Assembly: GCF_000381265.1 (NCBI RefSeq)
Contig: NZ_KB906256.1
Coordinates: 186,001 to 250,000, forward strand
DNA from: Curvibacter lanceolatus ATCC 14669
GTDB lineage: Bacteria; Pseudomonadota; Gammaproteobacteria; Burkholderiales; Burkholderiaceae_C
Direction of reading: 5' to 3'
DNA: 64,000 bases
Each line of letters begins with the position of its first letter. Position 1 is the stretch's first letter. The notes under the pieces were generated by a model. That model ran no database searches, was not told where the DNA came from, and saw only the letters and a program-made list of their open reading frames with translations. A program made the translations under genes and the position numbers. Positions 1 to 9,915 of the stretch are shown here, one piece after another.

Positions 1-2
1 GC

Positions 3-407
3 GCCGCCACCTCGGAGCAAAGCCAGGGCATTGCCCAGGTGAACACCGCCGTCAACCAGCTCGACCAGATGACGCAGCAGAACTCGGCCCTGGTCGAGCA
101 ATCGGCCGCCGCTGCCGACAGCCTGCGCGAGCAGGCCATGCGCCTGACCGAGGTGGTGGCTCGCTTCCGCGTGCATGGCAGCGAGGTCGCAGCCCCCCGC
201 CCCCGCCTCGCCCCCACAGCTCGCCCTGCCCCGGCCCGTGCCGCACCAGCCCCGCGTGTGAGCGCCTCCCCCGCCAAGGCCCTGCCCAGCAAGCCGGCCA
301 CGGCACCGGCCGTTGCAGTCAAAGCAACGCCAGCGCCAGCCCCCGCACCCCGCCTCAGCGCGGCCGCACCGGCGCAGAGCTCCGAGGGCGATTGGGAGTC
401 GTTCTGA
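3..407 (+). CDS. Methyl-accepting chemotaxis protein, C-terminal end (5' end outside window)
   Basis: Only the last 134 residues of a chemoreceptor are present; the frame is open to the left edge. The first ~50 residues are the end of the cytoplasmic signalling coiled coil (AVNQLDQMTQQNSALVEQ, then a small-residue helix), the conserved tail of the MCP signal domain that contacts CheA and CheW. It is followed by ~80 residues of Ala/Pro-rich flexible linker. The protein ends in DWESF, a good match to the NWETF-type pentapeptide that tethers the CheR methyltransferase and CheB methylesterase in the family. This would therefore be a receptor able to recruit its own adaptation enzymes, unlike the other chemoreceptor in the window at 43757-45352. 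The sensor domain and its ligand cannot be judged from this fragment. Confidence 0.88.
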   Translation, partial: AATSEQSQGIAQVNTAVNQLDQMTQQNSALVEQSAAAADSLREQAMRLTEVVARFRVHGSEVAAPRPRLAPTARPAPARAAPAPRVSASPAKALPSKPATAPAVAVKATPAPAPAPRLSAAAPAQSSEGDWESF

Positions 408-459
408 GCTGTTGCGAGGGGCTGCGGCACCGCCGGTGCCCCCCGAGCCAACCATCCGG

Positions 460-485
460 CCGGCGCTCGTCCGGCTGAGCGCCGG
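460..485 (+). terminator. Hairpin after the chemoreceptor gene, possible terminator
   Basis: A perfect 9-bp stem (CCGGCGCTC / GAGCGCCGG, 8-nt loop) lies between the chemoreceptor stop and the next gene. No T-run follows, so it may be a weak or factor-assisted terminator or only a GC-rich hairpin. Confidence 0.35.
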
Positions 486-528
486 GCCTTCCTAGAGTGG
501 CTGCTTTCTTTTTCCAGGAGGCAGCACC

Positions 529-1545
529 ATGAAGACGCCCACCCCACCCCGCCTGAGCCTCTGGCTCTCACTGGCCCTGCTGCTGAGCAGCTGCGGCGGC
601 AGCGATGCCCCCACCGCCCCAGGCCTGCACGTGCAACAGGTCACCGTGTTCGGCGACAGCCTCAGCGATGTCGGTACCTATGGCCCCTTGACTGGCGAGG
701 CCGCCAAGCCGGGCAAGTTCACGGTCAATCCAGGGCTGGTCTGGGCCGAAGTGGTGGCGGCCCGCTACGGGGTGACACTGAAACCCCGGCGCCTGGTCGG
801 AGACGGCCCCCAGGCCCAGGTGGTGGGGGGCAACGACTACGCCGAGGGCGGCGCCCGTGTGGCCCTGCTGCCCGGTGTGAGCGCCCTGGGCCGCAATGAT
901 GATGTGACACCGGTGCGGGCCCAGATCTCGGCCCGGCTGGCCCAGGGGCCGATGGGCAGCAACGAACTGGTTCTGCTGGCCGCCGGTGGCAACGACCTCT
1001 ACGCCCAGTTCGACGCCGCGTTCTGGTCGCGCCCAGCCGGGCAGGATGAAGGCGAGGCGCTGGCCCAGGCCACGGCGGGTGTCGAGCAGGCGGCCGACGA
1101 TCTGGCAGCCGAGGTGCAGCGCCTGTTGCAACATGGCGCGCCGCTGGTGGTGCTGGGGCTGGCCCTCGACTTCTCCAGCAACCCCTTTGCGCAGCGCTGG
1201 CTCGATGAGAAGCAGCGGCGCCAGGTGCGCGCCTGGGCGCAGCGCTTCGAGCAGCGACTGCAGGCAACCCTGGGCCAGCCGCCCGGCCTGGTCTGGGTCG
1301 ACTGGGGCCCGCTGGGTGAACGCATCGTGGCCCAGCCCGCCACCTATGGCCTGATCGATGTGCAGACCCCTGCGTGCAGCAACACCACGCCCTCACCCAG
1401 CGCCGTCTTCTGCTCTGCCGAGACCCTGGTGCAGCCCGCCGCCGCCGATCGCTTTCTGTATGCGGACGACTTTCACTTCACGCCCCGGGGCCACGCCCTG
1501 CTGGCCGAAGAGGTGCTGAAAAAACTCAAGGCCCTGGCACATTGA
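529..1545 (+). CDS. GDSL/SGNH-family lipase or esterase, predicted lipoprotein
   Basis: A 338-residue hydrolase with a lipoprotein signal peptide: a hydrophobic stretch ending LLLSSC, with Cys22 as the expected lipidation site, so it should be anchored in the outer membrane or exported. The SGNH blocks are visible: GDSLSDVG near residue 42 (nucleophile Ser44), GGND in the middle (block III), and DDFHFTPRGH near the C terminus, carrying the catalytic Asp and His. This pattern fits the phospholipase/lecithinase-like lipase group; the natural substrate cannot be told. The ATG has an excellent ribosome binding site, AGGAGG seven bases upstream. It is a single-gene unit, convergent with ftsZ. Confidence 0.86.
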   Translation: MKTPTPPRLSLWLSLALLLSSCGGSDAPTAPGLHVQQVTVFGDSLSDVGTYGPLTGEAAKPGKFTVNPGLVWAEVVAARYGVTLKPRRLVGDGPQAQVVGGNDYAEGGARVALLPGVSALGRNDDVTPVRAQISARLAQGPMGSNELVLLAAGGNDLYAQFDAAFWSRPAGQDEGEALAQATAGVEQAADDLAAEVQRLLQHGAPLVVLGLALDFSSNPFAQRWLDEKQRRQVRAWAQRFEQRLQATLGQPPGLVWVDWGPLGERIVAQPATYGLIDVQTPACSNTTPSPSAVFCSAETLVQPAAADRFLYADDFHFTPRGHALLAEEVLKKLKALAH

Positions 1546-1573
1546 CGTGCACAGGGCCTCTGGGCTTTGGCAG

Positions 1574-1593
1574 TGGGCCCCGCAGGGGGCCCA
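1574..1593. terminator. Hairpin between the convergent GDSL hydrolase gene and ftsZ
   Basis: TGGGCCC and GGGCCCA form a 7-bp stem around a 6-nt loop in the short convergent gap. No T-run is present on either side, so the terminator call is tentative. Confidence 0.3.
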
Positions 1594-1617
1594 TCCGACG
1601 AGGGGATCAGGCGGCGA

Positions 1618-2853
1618 TCAGTCGGCTTGCTTGCGCAGGAAGGCCGGGATCTCCAGGTCGTCCATGCCACCCGACACCAGGGCGTCGACCTTGGCGGCGG
1701 CCTGGGTGCGGTTGGTGCGCCACACGCTGGGCACGCTCATGCTGCCGTAGTCCGAACCGCCCACGGTGCTGCCCATGCCCACCTGGGCCACGCCGCCCAC
1801 GCTGCCACCGGCCGAGGCCACGGGCAGGTTGAAGCCGACGTTGTCGGTGCCGGTGCGCAGCACCTGCAGCGGAGGCGCGGCGCGCCGGGCGTTCTGGCGG
1901 CTCAGGCCGGTGGCCACCACGGTCACGCGGATGTTCTCACCCAGCGAGTCGTCGTAGGCGGCACCATAGATCACGTGCGCATCGGGCGATGCGTAGGCGT
2001 TGATGGTGCTCATGGCGAGCTTGGACTCGGACAGCTTCAGGCTGCCCTTGGCAGCCGTCACCAGCACCAGCACGCCCTTGGCGCCCGACAGGTCGATGCC
2101 TTCGAGCAGCGGGCAGGCCACGGCCTGTTCGGCGGCGATGCGGGCGCGGTCCGGGCCACTGGCCACGGCGGTGCCCATCATGGCCTTGCCGGGTTCGCCC
2201 ATCACGGTGCGCACGTCTTCGAAGTCGACGTTCACATGGCCGTATTCGTTGATGATTTCGGCAATGCCGCCGACGGCGTTCTTCAGCACGTCGTTGGCGT
2301 GGGCAAAGGCTTCGTCTTGCGTGATGTCGTCACCCAGCACGTCGAGCAGCTTCTCGTTGAGCACCACGATCAGCGAGTCGACATTGGCTTCGAGTTCGGC
2401 CAGGCCATCATCGGCATTGGCCATGCGGCGCTTGCCTTCCCAGTCGAAGGGTTTGGTCACCACACCGACGGTGAGGATGCCCATTTCCTTGGCCACGCGG
2501 GCGATCACAGGCGCGGCGCCGGTGCCGGTGCCACCGCCCATGCCGGCGGTGATGAACAGCATGTGCGCGCCCGAGATGGCGGCACGGATGTCTTCCAGGG
2601 CGGCCTCGGCGGCATCACGGCCCTTGTCGGGCTTGCTGCCGGCGCCCAGGCCGCTTTGGCCCAGCTGGATGGTGCGGTGTGCCGCGCTGCGACCCAGGGC
2701 CTGCGCATCGGTGTTGGCGCAGACGAATTCCACGCCCTGCACATGACGCTGGATCATGTGCTCCACGGCGTTGCCGCCCCCCCCACCAACGCCAATCACC
2801 TTGATCTGAGTGCCCATGTTGAATTCTTCAACTTCGATCATTTCGATGGTCAT
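1618..2853 (-). CDS. ftsZ: Cell division protein FtsZ
   Basis: FtsZ is the tubulin-like GTPase that polymerises into the Z-ring at midcell and recruits the divisome. At 411 residues it is of normal length. The GTP-binding tubulin signature GGGTGTG is at residues 106-112, and the T7 synergy loop (NVDFED, from about residue 208) supplies the catalytic aspartates. A low-complexity linker follows, and the conserved C-terminal peptide DDLEIPAFLRKQ that binds FtsA closes the protein. The chosen ATG has AGGAG seven bases upstream. It is the last gene of the dcw cluster, 226 bp after ftsA, so it may have an extra promoter in that gap. The lpxC gene, which often follows ftsZ in related bacteria, is not here; the next gene is convergent. 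Confidence 0.99.
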   Translation of the reverse strand: MTIEMIEVEEFNMGTQIKVIGVGGGGGNAVEHMIQRHVQGVEFVCANTDAQALGRSAAHRTIQLGQSGLGAGSKPDKGRDAAEAALEDIRAAISGAHMLFITAGMGGGTGTGAAPVIARVAKEMGILTVGVVTKPFDWEGKRRMANADDGLAELEANVDSLIVVLNEKLLDVLGDDITQDEAFAHANDVLKNAVGGIAEIINEYGHVNVDFEDVRTVMGEPGKAMMGTAVASGPDRARIAAEQAVACPLLEGIDLSGAKGVLVLVTAAKGSLKLSESKLAMSTINAYASPDAHVIYGAAYDDSLGENIRVTVVATGLSRQNARRAAPPLQVLRTGTDNVGFNLPVASAGGSVGGVAQVGMGSTVGGSDYGSMSVPSVWRTNRTQAAAKVDALVSGGMDDLEIPAFLRKQAD

Positions 2854-3079
2854 CTTGTCGCTCCTGAATCTGCCTGCTTTGCAATTGCCAAAAATTTCTT
2901 ACTGACGGAATTGTGACTTGCCTTGAGCGTCTTACGGCGGTCCTGTAGAGTGCCAGCGCCCATTTTTTTGCAGCGGCGGGCTGCCTCTGGCCAGCCAGCG
3001 TTTGCGAGGCGGCGGCCCCAAGGCCGGCACCCCCGAAAACGGGGCGCTTCCGGCCAGGAAAAGAGGCCGCTGGGCCATG

Positions 3080-4309
3080 TCAGAAGTTCCCCACGATGAA
3101 GTCCTTGAAGCGGCCGAAGGCCGTCTTCATGGAGCCACTCTTCTGCGCCACCTTGAAGCCGCGGATGCGGGCCTGGCGGGCTTCTTCCATCAGGCCCATC
3201 ACGGTGGCGGCACGCGGCTGGGCCACCATGTCGGACAGGGCGCTGGAGTACTTGGGCAGGCCACGGCGCACCGGCTTCAGGAAGATGTCTTCGGCCAGCT
3301 CGACCATGCCCGGCATGACGGCACTGCCGCCCGTGAGCACGATGCCCGAGGACAGCACCTCTTCATAACCCGACTCGCGGATCACCTGCTGCACCAGCGA
3401 GAAGATCTCCTCAACACGCGGCTCGATCACGCCGGCCAGGGCCTGGCGGCTCAGCATGCGCGGGCCGCGGTCGCCCAGGCCGGGCACTTCGACCTGGGTC
3501 TCGGCATCGGCCAGCAGTTGCTTGGCATAGCCCGATTCGACCTTGATGTCTTCGGCGTCCTTGGTCGGGGTACGCAGGGCCATGGCGATGTCGCTGGTGA
3601 TCAGGTCGCCCGCGATCGGGATCACGGCAGTGTGGCGGATCGCCCCATTGGTGAAGATGGCCACATCGGTGGTGCCGGCGCCGATGTCGACCACGGCCAC
3701 GCCCAGTTCACGCTCGTCATCGGTCAGCACGGCCTGGCTGGAGGCCAGCGGGTTGAGCATCAACTGCTCGACATCGAGGCCGCAGCGGCGCACGCACTTG
3801 ATGATGTTCTCGGCCGCGCTCTGGGCGCCGGTCACGATGTGCACCTTGGCCTCCAGGCGCAGGCCGCTCATGCCGATGGGTTCCTTGACGTCCTGGCCGT
3901 CGATCACGAACTCTTGCGGCTCCACCAGCAGCAGGCGCTGGTCGGTCGAGATGTTGATGGCCTTGGCCGTCTCCACCACGCGGGCCACGTCGGCCGGGGT
4001 GACTTCCTTGTCCTTGACGGCCACCATGCCGCTGGAGTTGAGGCCGCGGATGTGGCTGCCGGTGATGCCGGTGTAGACGCGGGTGATCTTGCAGTCGGCC
4101 ATCAACTCGGCCTCTTTGAGCGCCTGCTGGATGCTTTGCACCGTGGCGTCGATGTTCACCACCACGCCGCGCTTCAAGCCGTTGCTGGGGGCCACGCCCA
4201 AGCCCGCCAGCTTGAGCTCGCCACCGGGCAGGACCTCGGCCACCACCGCCATGACCTTGGCAGTGCCAATGTCCAGGCCCACCACCAGATCCTTGTATTC
4301 CTTTGCCAT
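3080..4309 (-). CDS. ftsA: Cell division protein FtsA
   Basis: FtsA is an actin-like ATPase that tethers FtsZ filaments to the inner membrane and helps activate septal synthesis. At 409 residues it is full length. Actin-fold phosphate motifs are visible: VGLDIGTAKV near residue 10, DIGAGTTDVAIF near residue 200, and LTGGSAVMPG near residue 330. The basic and hydrophobic C terminus (FGRFKDFIVGNF) is the expected amphipathic membrane-targeting helix. The gene lies between ftsQ (41-bp gap) and ftsZ, the usual order. Confidence 0.98.
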   Translation of the reverse strand: MAKEYKDLVVGLDIGTAKVMAVVAEVLPGGELKLAGLGVAPSNGLKRGVVVNIDATVQSIQQALKEAELMADCKITRVYTGITGSHIRGLNSSGMVAVKDKEVTPADVARVVETAKAINISTDQRLLLVEPQEFVIDGQDVKEPIGMSGLRLEAKVHIVTGAQSAAENIIKCVRRCGLDVEQLMLNPLASSQAVLTDDERELGVAVVDIGAGTTDVAIFTNGAIRHTAVIPIAGDLITSDIAMALRTPTKDAEDIKVESGYAKQLLADAETQVEVPGLGDRGPRMLSRQALAGVIEPRVEEIFSLVQQVIRESGYEEVLSSGIVLTGGSAVMPGMVELAEDIFLKPVRRGLPKYSSALSDMVAQPRAATVMGLMEEARQARIRGFKVAQKSGSMKTAFGRFKDFIVGNF

Positions 4310-4350
4310 ATGTGTACCTGTTCTATTCTGTGTTGGTTGGGTCTGTGTTC

Positions 4351-5145
4351 TTATTTCTTGGGCAACTTGGGCACATCAGCGCTGACCGTGGTCACGCCGC
4401 GCAAGCGCAGCGCATAGCCTTCGGTGTGGCGCAGATCGGCCGATTCGAGCGAGCCCGGGCGGCGTCCGTAGCGCGAGGTGACCTGGGTCAGCGTGGCCAC
4501 GAAGCGGCGCGTGCGGGCCAGCACCTCGTTGACGCTGCCACTGCCCAGTTCGATCGTGGCGCCCGAGTCCAGCGTGGCACGCCAGCCCCCCCGCGGGGTC
4601 AGTTCCAGCTCGGCCAGGTCGAGTTCGACCTGCTGCAGGATGGGGCGCAGGCGGCCATACATGTCGAGCACCTCGACCGATTGGCCGGCCGGGCCGTACA
4701 GGCGCGGCAGGTCGTCCTGGTCCACGTCGTCGACATTGGCCTCGAACACCTCGCCAAAGCTGTTGAGCATGCCCGAGCCACTCTCAGGCCCCCACAAGGC
4801 CACCGGCACATGCTCTTCGAGCGTGATCTGCAATTGATTCGGGAACTGGCGCCGCACTGCAGCATGGCGCACCCAGGGCACGCCTTCGAAGGCCTCGCGC
4901 ACCTGGCGCAGGTCAACCGTGAAGAAGTTGCCCATCAGCTTGTGCGCCACGTTGGCGCGCAGGGTGACCGCGTTGTTGTGCGTGAACTCACCCTGCACCG
5001 ACAGACTGCCGATGGAAAACGCCGGGTGCCGCAGCACCCACCAGCCGCCCGAGGCCACGACCAGGGCGACACAGCCCATGAACAGGACCGACGCGGTCAG
5101 GTTCATCAGCTTGACGTCCAGGGGTACGGCCAGGGGATCACTCAT
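4351..5145 (-). CDS. ftsQ: Cell division protein FtsQ
   Basis: FtsQ is a bitopic inner-membrane protein that links early and late divisome proteins through the FtsQLB complex. The 264-residue product has a short cytoplasmic N terminus and one transmembrane helix at about residues 15-35. A periplasmic POTRA domain follows (from FSIGSLSVQGEFTHNN to about residue 110), then the beta domain. The start lies just after the ddl stop, consistent with one transcript. FtsQ is poorly conserved in general, so the call rests on topology, the POTRA motif and its place between ddl and ftsA. Confidence 0.96.
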   Translation of the reverse strand: MSDPLAVPLDVKLMNLTASVLFMGCVALVVASGGWWVLRHPAFSIGSLSVQGEFTHNNAVTLRANVAHKLMGNFFTVDLRQVREAFEGVPWVRHAAVRRQFPNQLQITLEEHVPVALWGPESGSGMLNSFGEVFEANVDDVDQDDLPRLYGPAGQSVEVLDMYGRLRPILQQVELDLAELELTPRGGWRATLDSGATIELGSGSVNEVLARTRRFVATLTQVTSRYGRRPGSLESADLRHTEGYALRLRGVTTVSADVPKLPKK

Positions 5146-5151
5146 GGGGCA

Positions 5152-6129
5152 TCAGGCTCCGGCTTGCGGTTTGACGGGGCTGTCGAGCGTGGCACCGGCC
5201 AGCACCTGCAGGCACAGGTCTTCGTAGCTCAGGCCGATGGCGCGGGCCGACATCGGCACCAGCGAGTGGCCCGTCATGCCTGGGGAGGTGTTCATCTCGA
5301 GCAGGAAGGGCTTGCGGTCACTGGCGCGGATCATCAGGTCGGCACGGCCCCAGCCGCGGCAGCCCAGGGCACGGTACGAGGCCAGCACGATGCGCTGGAT
5401 CTCGGCCTCTTCCTCGGGCGGCAGGCCGCTCGGGCACTGGTACTTCACGTCGTCGGTGAAGTACTTGTTCTGGTAGTCGTAGGCGCCTTCGGGCGCGACG
5501 ATGCGGATCACCGGCAGCGCCCGGGCCTCGGCGCCGCTGCCCAGCACCGGGCAGGTCACCTCTTCGCCCTCGATGAATTCCTCGCACAGCACGTCGGGGT
5601 CATAGCGGGCCGACAGCGTGACCGCGTCCTGCATCTGGGAATAGCCGCGCACCTTGGTCACACCGATGGACGAGCCTTCACGCGGGGGCTTGATGATCAG
5701 GGGCAGGCCCAGTTCATCGGGCACCTGGCGCACTTGCTCGCGGGTCTGCTGCTCGGGCGACAGCCACACATAGCGCGGCGTGGGCAGGCCCTCGGCGCTC
5801 CACAGGCGCTTGGTCATGACCTTGTCCATGGCCACACTCGAGGCCATCACGCCCGAGCCGGTGTAGGGGATGCCCAGCAGTTCCAGCGCGCCTTGCACCG
5901 TGCCGTCTTCGCCATGGCGGCCGTGCAAGGCGATGAAGCAGCGCTGAAAGCCATGCTTCTTGAGTTCGCTGAGGTCACGCCCGGCCGGGTCGAAGGGGTG
6001 GGCGTCCACGCCGCGCGACAACAGGGCCTGCAACACGCCCTGGCCCGACATCAACGACACCTCGCGCTCGGCCGAGGTGCCGCCCAGCAGCACCGCCACC
6101 TTGCCCAGATCACTTGCCTGGATGTTCAT
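5152..6129 (-). CDS. ddl: D-alanine--D-alanine ligase
   Basis: This ATP-grasp enzyme joins two D-alanines to make the dipeptide that MurF adds to the precursor. I chose the ATG at 6129, which overlaps the murC stop by one base (TGATG), giving 325 residues; an open frame extends 39 codons upstream but that part is murC in another frame. Motifs include [14 protein letters not shown] at the N terminus, [14 protein letters not shown], the PYTGSG loop, and [15 protein letters not shown] near the C terminus with the Mg-binding Glu and Asn. DdlB-type genes typically sit inside dcw clusters. Confidence 0.97.
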   Translation of the reverse strand: MNIQASDLGKVAVLLGGTSAEREVSLMSGQGVLQALLSRGVDAHPFDPAGRDLSELKKHGFQRCFIALHGRHGEDGTVQGALELLGIPYTGSGVMASSVAMDKVMTKRLWSAEGLPTPRYVWLSPEQQTREQVRQVPDELGLPLIIKPPREGSSIGVTKVRGYSQMQDAVTLSARYDPDVLCEEFIEGEEVTCPVLGSGAEARALPVIRIVAPEGAYDYQNKYFTDDVKYQCPSGLPPEEEAEIQRIVLASYRALGCRGWGRADLMIRASDRKPFLLEMNTSPGMTGHSLVPMSARAIGLSYEDLCLQVLAGATLDSPVKPQAGA

Positions 6130-7583
6130 CAAACCTGCCCTCCCACACCACTCACAACACCACTCACCACACCTTGTTGTGCCTGCTGCTGCAGCCACTC
6201 CACCACCTTGGCCGGCACCCCGCCGATGGAGCCCGCGCCCATGCACATCACCACATCGCCGGCCCGGGCGTTGGCGGCAATCGCCTGCGGCAGCTCCTCG
6301 ACCCGGTCGACGAACAAGGGCTCGACCTTGCCGGCCACACGCAATGCCCGGGCCAGTGCCCGGCCGTCGGCGGCCACGATGGGGGCCTCGCCCGCGGCAT
6401 ACACCTCGGTCAGCAGCACCGCATCGGCGTGGCCGATGACCTTGATGAAATCCTCGAAGCAGTCGCGCGTGCGGGTGAAACGGTGCGGCTGGAAGGCCAG
6501 CACCAGGCGCCGGCCCGGAAAGGCGCCGCGCGCGGCCGCCAGGGTGGCGGCCATCTCCACCGGGTGGTGGCCGTAGTCGTCGATCAGGGTGAAATGCCCG
6601 CCGTCGGCCGAGGGCAGCTCGCCATAGCGCTGGAAGCGCCGGCCCACGCCCTTGAACTGGGCCAGGCCGCGCTGCAGGGCCTCGTCAGGGATGCTGAGCT
6701 CGACGGCGATCGCCACCGCTGCCAGCGCATTGCGCACATTGTGTTCGCCGGCCAGGTTCAGCACCACGGGCAGGTCCGGCAGGGTGACGCCGTTGCGCCG
6801 TTGCACGGTGAAGTGCATCTGGCCGTCCACGGCGCGCACATCCACGGCGCGCACCTGGGCTTCTTCACCGAAGCCGTAGCTGGTGATGGGGCACTGCACG
6901 CGGGGCATGATCTCGCGGATGGCCGCGTCGTCCGAGCACAGGATGGCCGTGCCATAAAAGGGCATGCGGTGCAGGAAATCCACGAACGCCGACTTCAGCT
7001 TGTTGAAGTCGTGGCCGTAGGTCTCCATGTGGTCGGCATCGATGTTGGTCACCACCGCCATCACCGGCAGCAGGTTCAGGAACGAGGCATCCGACTCGTC
7101 GGCCTCGACCACGATGTAGTCGCCGCTGCCCAGCTTGGCATTGGCGCCAGCGCTGTTGAGCCGGCCACCGATCACGAAGGTGGGGTCCAGACCGGCCTCG
7201 GCCAGCACGCTGGTGACCAGGCTGGTGGTGGTGGTCTTGCCATGGGTGCCGGCAATCGCGATGCCGCGCTTGAGGCGCATCAGCTCGGCCAGCATGACCG
7301 CGCGCGGCACCACCGGAATGCGTTTTTCACGCGCCTTCAGCACCTCGGGGTTGTCGGCCTGCACGGCCGTCGAGGTGACCACGCAGTCCACGTCTTCAAG
7401 GTGGGCCGCGTCGTGGCCCACGAAGGTGCGGATGCCCAGGCCTTGCAGGCGGCGCAGGGTGGCGCTGTCGGCCAGGTCGGAGCCCGAGATGGTGTAGCCC
7501 AGGTTGTGCAGCACTTCGGCAATGCCGCTCATGCCGGCCCCGCCGAGGCCCACGAAATGGATGTGACGGATGGCGTGCTTCAT
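6129..7583 (-). CDS. murC: UDP-N-acetylmuramate--L-alanine ligase MurC
   Basis: MurC is the first cytoplasmic Mur ligase and adds L-alanine to UDP-MurNAc. At 484 residues it is normal for the family. The N-terminal Rossmann motif [17 protein letters not shown] is clear, followed by the ATP-binding loop [11 protein letters not shown] near residue 110 and the substrate-domain motif DDYGHHPVE near residue 345. Its start overlaps the murG stop (ATGA) and its stop overlaps the ddl start, indicating translational coupling. Confidence 0.98.
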   Translation of the reverse strand: MKHAIRHIHFVGLGGAGMSGIAEVLHNLGYTISGSDLADSATLRRLQGLGIRTFVGHDAAHLEDVDCVVTSTAVQADNPEVLKAREKRIPVVPRAVMLAELMRLKRGIAIAGTHGKTTTTSLVTSVLAEAGLDPTFVIGGRLNSAGANAKLGSGDYIVVEADESDASFLNLLPVMAVVTNIDADHMETYGHDFNKLKSAFVDFLHRMPFYGTAILCSDDAAIREIMPRVQCPITSYGFGEEAQVRAVDVRAVDGQMHFTVQRRNGVTLPDLPVVLNLAGEHNVRNALAAVAIAVELSIPDEALQRGLAQFKGVGRRFQRYGELPSADGGHFTLIDDYGHHPVEMAATLAAARGAFPGRRLVLAFQPHRFTRTRDCFEDFIKVIGHADAVLLTEVYAAGEAPIVAADGRALARALRVAGKVEPLFVDRVEELPQAIAANARAGDVVMCMGAGSIGGVPAKVVEWLQQQAQQGVVSGVVSGVGGQV

Positions 7584-8644
7584 CGGGCCAGCTCCTCACA
7601 GGCGCTCACCACCTCGGTGGTGGCTTCAATCTTTTGCATCTTCTTGGCTTGCTCTGCCCGCGCCAGCAGATCGGCGCGGGTGGTTTGGAGAATCAGCCCG
7701 GCCAGGTGCTCGGGCGTGAGTTCGGGCTGCGGCATCAGCCAGCCCCCGCCGGCTTCGACCAGGAAGCGGGCATTGGTGGTCTGGTGGTCGTCCACCGCAA
7801 AGGGGAAGGGAACATACACCGCTGCAGCGCCCACCGCCGCGATTTCGGTCACGGTGCTGGCGCCGGCGCGGCAGATGACCAGGTCGGCCTCGGCAAAAGC
7901 CGTGGCGGTGTCGTCGATGAAAGGCGTCAGTTCGGCCTGTACGCCGGCGGCACGGTAGGCCTCGCGCAGCGCGTCGATCTGTTTGGCGCCGCTTTGGTGG
8001 ATCACCTGCGGGCGCTGGGCCTCGGGGATGCGGGCCAGCGCCAGCGGCACGGTGTCGTTCAAGGCCTTGGCGCCCAGGCTGCCGCCCACCACCAGCACGC
8101 GCAGCGGGCCACTGCGACCGGCAAAGCGCTCGGCCGGGGCGGGCTGCGAGGTGAAGCCGGCGCGCAGCGGGTTGCCCACCCAGCGGCCCTTGGCCATCAC
8201 CTGGGGGAAGGCGGTGAACACGCGGTCGGCCACACCGGCCAGGATCTTGTTGGCCATGCCGGCCACCGAGTTCTGCTCGTGCAGCACCAGGGGCTTGCCC
8301 AGCAGCACGGCCATCATGCCGGCCGGGAAGGTGATGTAGCCGCCCAGGCCCACCACCACATCGGGCTGCACGCGGCGCACCACCTGCAGGCTTTGCCAGA
8401 AGGCCTTGAGCAGGCGCAGGGGCAGCAGGAACAGGGTCTTCAGGCCCTTGCCGCGCACGCCCGAGAAATCCACCGTCTCGAAGGTGAAGCCACGCGGCGG
8501 CACCAGCCGGCTTTCCATGCTGTCGGGCCCGCCCAGCCAGTGCACGCGCCAGCCGCGCTCGCGCAGGGCTTCGGCCACGGCCAGGCCCGGGAAGATGTGG
8601 CCGCCGGTGCCACCGGCCATGATCAGGGCGGTCTTGGTGCTCAT
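7580..8644 (-). CDS. murG: Lipid II synthase MurG (GlcNAc transferase)
   Basis: MurG transfers GlcNAc from UDP-GlcNAc to lipid I at the inner face of the membrane, giving lipid II. The 354-residue product starts at the ATG overlapping the ftsW stop (ATGA); the longer open frame upstream is an ftsW shadow. Motifs include [16 protein letters not shown] at residues ~9-24 (first G-loop), [37 protein letters not shown] and [15 protein letters not shown], together diagnostic of the GT28 fold. It lies between the flippase-associated ftsW and murC. Confidence 0.98.
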   Translation of the reverse strand: MSTKTALIMAGGTGGHIFPGLAVAEALRERGWRVHWLGGPDSMESRLVPPRGFTFETVDFSGVRGKGLKTLFLLPLRLLKAFWQSLQVVRRVQPDVVVGLGGYITFPAGMMAVLLGKPLVLHEQNSVAGMANKILAGVADRVFTAFPQVMAKGRWVGNPLRAGFTSQPAPAERFAGRSGPLRVLVVGGSLGAKALNDTVPLALARIPEAQRPQVIHQSGAKQIDALREAYRAAGVQAELTPFIDDTATAFAEADLVICRAGASTVTEIAAVGAAAVYVPFPFAVDDHQTTNARFLVEAGGGWLMPQPELTPEHLAGLILQTTRADLLARAEQAKKMQKIEATTEVVSACEELAR

Positions 8645-9915
8645 ACGCGGCCCCCCTTCATCATCACCTTGTTCTCGTAATCGATGCGCAGCACCACGGC
8701 GATGGTCACCAGGTTCATGAGCACAGCCGAGCCGCCGTAGCTCATCAGCGGCAGGGTCAGGCCCTTGGTGGGCAGTGCGCCCAGGTTCACGCCCATGTTG
8801 ATGAAGGCCTGGAAGCCCATCCAGATGCCCACGCCCTGCGCCACCAGACCGGGGAACACCCGGTCGAGGGCAATCGCCTGGCGCCCGATGTGCATCATGC
8901 GGCGCGTCATCCACAGGAACAGACCGATCACGCACAGCACGCCCACCAGGCCGAACTCTTCGCCGATCACGGCCAGCAGAAAGTCGGTGTGGGCTTCGGG
9001 CAGCCAGTGCAGCTTCTCGACGCTGCCGCCCAGGCCGACACCGAAGATCTCGCCCCGGCCGATGGCGATCAGCGAGTGCGACAGCTGGTAGCCCTTGCCC
9101 AGCGCGTTGTGCTCGCTCCAGGGGTCGAGGTAGGCAAAAATGCGCTCGCGCCGCCAGGGCGAGGCGGCGATCATCAGGCCGAAGGCGCCCACCAGCACGG
9201 CCGCGATCAGGAAGAACATGCGGGCGTTGACCCCGCCCAGGAACAGAATGCCCATGGCAATCACGGCGATCACCATGAAGGCGCCCATGTCGGGCTCGGC
9301 CAGCAGCAAGGCGCCCACCAGGGCCACCGCAGCGCCCATGGGCCAGACGGCCTGGAAGAAGCGCTCTTTCACTTCCATCTTGCGCACCATGTAGTCGGAG
9401 GCATAGAGCAGCACGGCAAACTTGGCCAGCTCGGAGGGCTGAAAGCTCAGCGGGCCCAGGCCGATCCAGCGACGGGCGCCGTACACCACCTTGCCCACGT
9501 GCGGGATCAGCACCAGGATCAGCAGCACCAGCGAAACCACGAACAACCAGGGCGCGGCCTTCTCCCAGACCTTCATCGGCACCTGGAAGGTGAGCAGCGC
9601 GGCCACAAAGCCCATCACCAGCCACAGGGTGTGGCGGGTCAGGAAGTAGGTCGGCGTGTAATTGGCAAAGCGCGGGTTGTCGGGCATGGCCACCGAGGCC
9701 GAATACACCATCACCAGGCCCCAGGCCAGCAGGGCCACCGTGACCCAGACCAGCGCCTGGTCCACCCCCAGCATGCTGGCGCGCATCGGCTCGCCCCGGC
9801 CCTCGTCGGCCGACCAGGTGCGGATGGGCAGCACCTCGCCCGCGGCCTTGGACACGCCGCTGAACCAGCCCGAAAGCCGGCCCGAAAAGCCGAGGGTGGC
9901 GTTGCGCGTGTTCAT
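8641..9915 (-). CDS. ftsW: Peptidoglycan glycosyltransferase FtsW
   Basis: FtsW is a SEDS-family polytopic membrane enzyme that polymerises glycan strands at the septum together with the transpeptidase FtsI. The 424-residue product has about ten hydrophobic segments. Conserved SEDS motifs are present: [24 protein letters not shown] and the long periplasmic loop with the downstream EEFGLVGVL and [22 protein letters not shown] segments. The N terminus is ~55 residues of hydrophilic cytoplasmic tail. Start and stop overlap murD and murG by ATGA. Confidence 0.98.
   Translation of the reverse strand: MNTRNATLGFSGRLSGWFSGVSKAAGEVLPIRTWSADEGRGEPMRASMLGVDQALVWVTVALLAWGLVMVYSASVAMPDNPRFANYTPTYFLTRHTLWLVMGFVAALLTFQVPMKVWEKAAPWLFVVSLVLLILVLIPHVGKVVYGARRWIGLGPLSFQPSELAKFAVLLYASDYMVRKMEVKERFFQAVWPMGAAVALVGALLLAEPDMGAFMVIAVIAMGILFLGGVNARMFFLIAAVLVGAFGLMIAASPWRRERIFAYLDPWSEHNALGKGYQLSHSLIAIGRGEIFGVGLGGSVEKLHWLPEAHTDFLLAVIGEEFGLVGVLCVIGLFLWMTRRMMHIGRQAIALDRVFPGLVAQGVGIWMGFQAFINMGVNLGALPTKGLTLPLMSYGGSAVLMNLVTIAVVLRIDYENKVMMKGGRV

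Noticed and set aside
1567-2916. Long His/Gly-rich open frames on the strand opposite ftsZ, ftsA, murC, murE and others
   Set aside because: Antisense shadows of GC-rich genes; composition extreme and no motifs.
7580-9625. 681-residue MurG
   Set aside because: The N-terminal half is ftsW in another frame; the ATG overlapping the ftsW stop starts the real MurG.
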